From assembly GCA_900551015.1 (NCBI GenBank), contig URUI01000014.1, forward strand, positions 1 to 33,950: a DNA stretch of 33,950 bases, written 5' to 3'. Positions 33,379 through 33,950 of the stretch are shown here, one piece after another. How positions within the stretch are numbered: position 1 is the stretch's first letter; each line of letters begins with the position of its first letter. The position numbers were made by a program, and so were the translations under genes. A model generated the notes under the pieces. That model searched no databases, was not told where the DNA came from, and saw only the letters and a program-made list of their open reading frames with translations. The DNA comes from an uncultured Collinsella sp. GTDB lineage: Bacteria > Actinomycetota > Coriobacteriia > Coriobacteriales > Coriobacteriaceae.

Positions 33379-33447
33379 TTACGTTGCGCTGTGTTGTTGC
33401 AATACAGTCAAGCGGATTTTTTGGATGAAGAGCGATCCTCTGGGCAA

Positions 33448-33512
33448 AAACCGTCACAACATTCGACGCTTTTCCTCGTTTTCGAGATTTTCATCAAATG
33501 TTGTGACGGTTT
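33448..33512. repeat. Composite palindrome, copy 2
   Basis: AAACCGTCACAACATT (33448-33463) pairs with AATGTTGTGACGGTTT (33497-33512). The interior from CGACGCTTTTCCTCG through TTTTCGAGATTTTCATC is identical to the copy at 28371-28427. The competing upstream stem of copy 1 is not preserved. Confidence 0.85.
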
Positions 33513-33520
33513 GGATATGG

Positions 33521-33539
33521 CAAAGGGACTGTACCTTTG
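33521..33539. repeat. CAAAGGGAC palindrome next to the Nudix-type stop codon
   Basis: CAAAGGGAC and GTACCTTTG pair with one mismatch around one T. The family's next bases, read on the minus strand as ATGTAACAAAGG, supply the TAA stop of the Nudix/isomerase-like gene. It is a diverged version of 28454-28480. Confidence 0.75.
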
Positions 33540-33950
33540 TTACATAGCGAGGGCCGTACGAATGGATGGGACCTCCAGAGCCTCGCGGAGCCAGGGGGCC
33601 AGCTGCTCGGGGTGACCCTGCAGGTAGCCTTTAAGCTCGGACGGGGCCACGCGGCGCACTTCCGAGATCTCCTCTTGGTTGATATGCAGCTCGCCCGGCT
33701 CAACATGGGCAAGGTAGACCTCGCACCATTCGCACTCGCAGCGGCCGTCGCCGTGGTCCTCGCGGTAGGTCACGTGACCGAGGTGTTTGAGCTGGTCGGG
33801 CTCGCGCGTGATGCCAAGCTCTTCGTTGATGCGACGTGCCGTGGCGGCCGCGACGTCTTCCCCGGGGAGCGGATGGCCGGCACAGCTATCGGCCATTCCC
33901 GCGAATCCGAGCAGATCATCGTACAGCTTCTCAAAGAGATTCCGGTACCC
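33540..33950 (-). CDS. Nudix protein, isopentenyl-diphosphate isomerase-like (5' end outside window)
   Basis: At least 136 residues; the frame is open to the window edge, where it reads GYRNLFEKLYDDLLGFAG before the internal ATG at 33896, so the start is missing. The Nudix-like helix is GHPLPGEDVAAATARRINEE. GHP and ECEWCEVYLAH, holding the ExE metal pair, match type 1 isopentenyl-diphosphate isomerase, as does the order of the parts. However, the catalytic Cys of E. coli Idi (SVCGHP) is aligned with Ala here (SCAGHP), and the Cys is one place earlier. It could be a true isomerase with a shifted Cys or another Nudix hydrolase. Confidence 0.75.
   Translation of the reverse strand, partial: GYRNLFEKLYDDLLGFAGMADSCAGHPLPGEDVAAATARRINEELGITREPDQLKHLGHVTYREDHGDGRCECEWCEVYLAHVEPGELHINQEEISEVRRVAPSELKGYLQGHPEQLAPWLREALEVPSIRTALAM

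Overview
The window is high-GC DNA from a Gram-positive anaerobe, most probably a Coriobacteriia member close to Collinsella. This is judged from protein content and sequence style (atp operon followed by murA and an LCP protein; prfA and prmC; frequent GTG/TTG starts with strong purine-rich ribosome sites). It was not confirmed by any search. Almost every gene is on the minus strand; pepT is the only plus-strand gene.

Layout. 172-3057: a phosphohexomutase, then a DtxR-type metalloregulator co-transcribed with a homocysteine S-methyltransferase. A perfect palindrome separates the regulator from the divergent pepT (3178-4425). 4823-7354: murA and an LCP-family wall-polymer ligase. 7443-14328: a complete F-type ATP synthase operon (atpI-like, B, E, F, H, A, G, D, C) with a good promoter at 14390-14417. 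14609-17678: upp, glpK and a Sua5/TsaC-type gene. 17813-18456: a HicAB toxin-antitoxin pair behind an AT-rich palindrome. 18525-21486: prmC with a large acidic/alanine insertion, and prfA. 21778-26158: an M20 peptidase and a three-gene polar amino-acid ABC importer. 26439-29346: an aldose-epimerase-like protein, an unrecognised membrane-anchored protein and a MerR regulator. 29439-33296: a transporter-UbiD-UbiX operon that looks like an aromatic-acid uptake and decarboxylation module. 33540 to the end: a Nudix/IPP-isomerase-like gene cut by the window edge.

The most unusual content is in the intergenic DNA. Four copies of a roughly 147-nt structured element (4676-4822, 20274-20418, 26291-26437, 30062-30207) share one fold: a long closing stem, a bulged A, a 4-5 bp helix, a small internal loop, a 5 bp helix, a GAAA/TTGA tandem-GA step, a variable hairpin, a GCAGCGTC linker and a second hairpin usually with a GGTA loop. 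Helices show compensatory changes between copies. In all four, the second hairpin ends 0 or 1 nt from the stop codon of a minus-strand gene. Two other palindrome families (a GGGGACGTTCTT type and a GACAAAGGGACTGTCCC type) also lie at or near gene ends, and members of the second type supply the stop codon of two genes. I know of no firm name for the 147-nt element; it resembles an ERIC/REP-like element or a structured RNA.

No rRNA, tRNA, CRISPR array, transposase or complete insertion sequence was seen.
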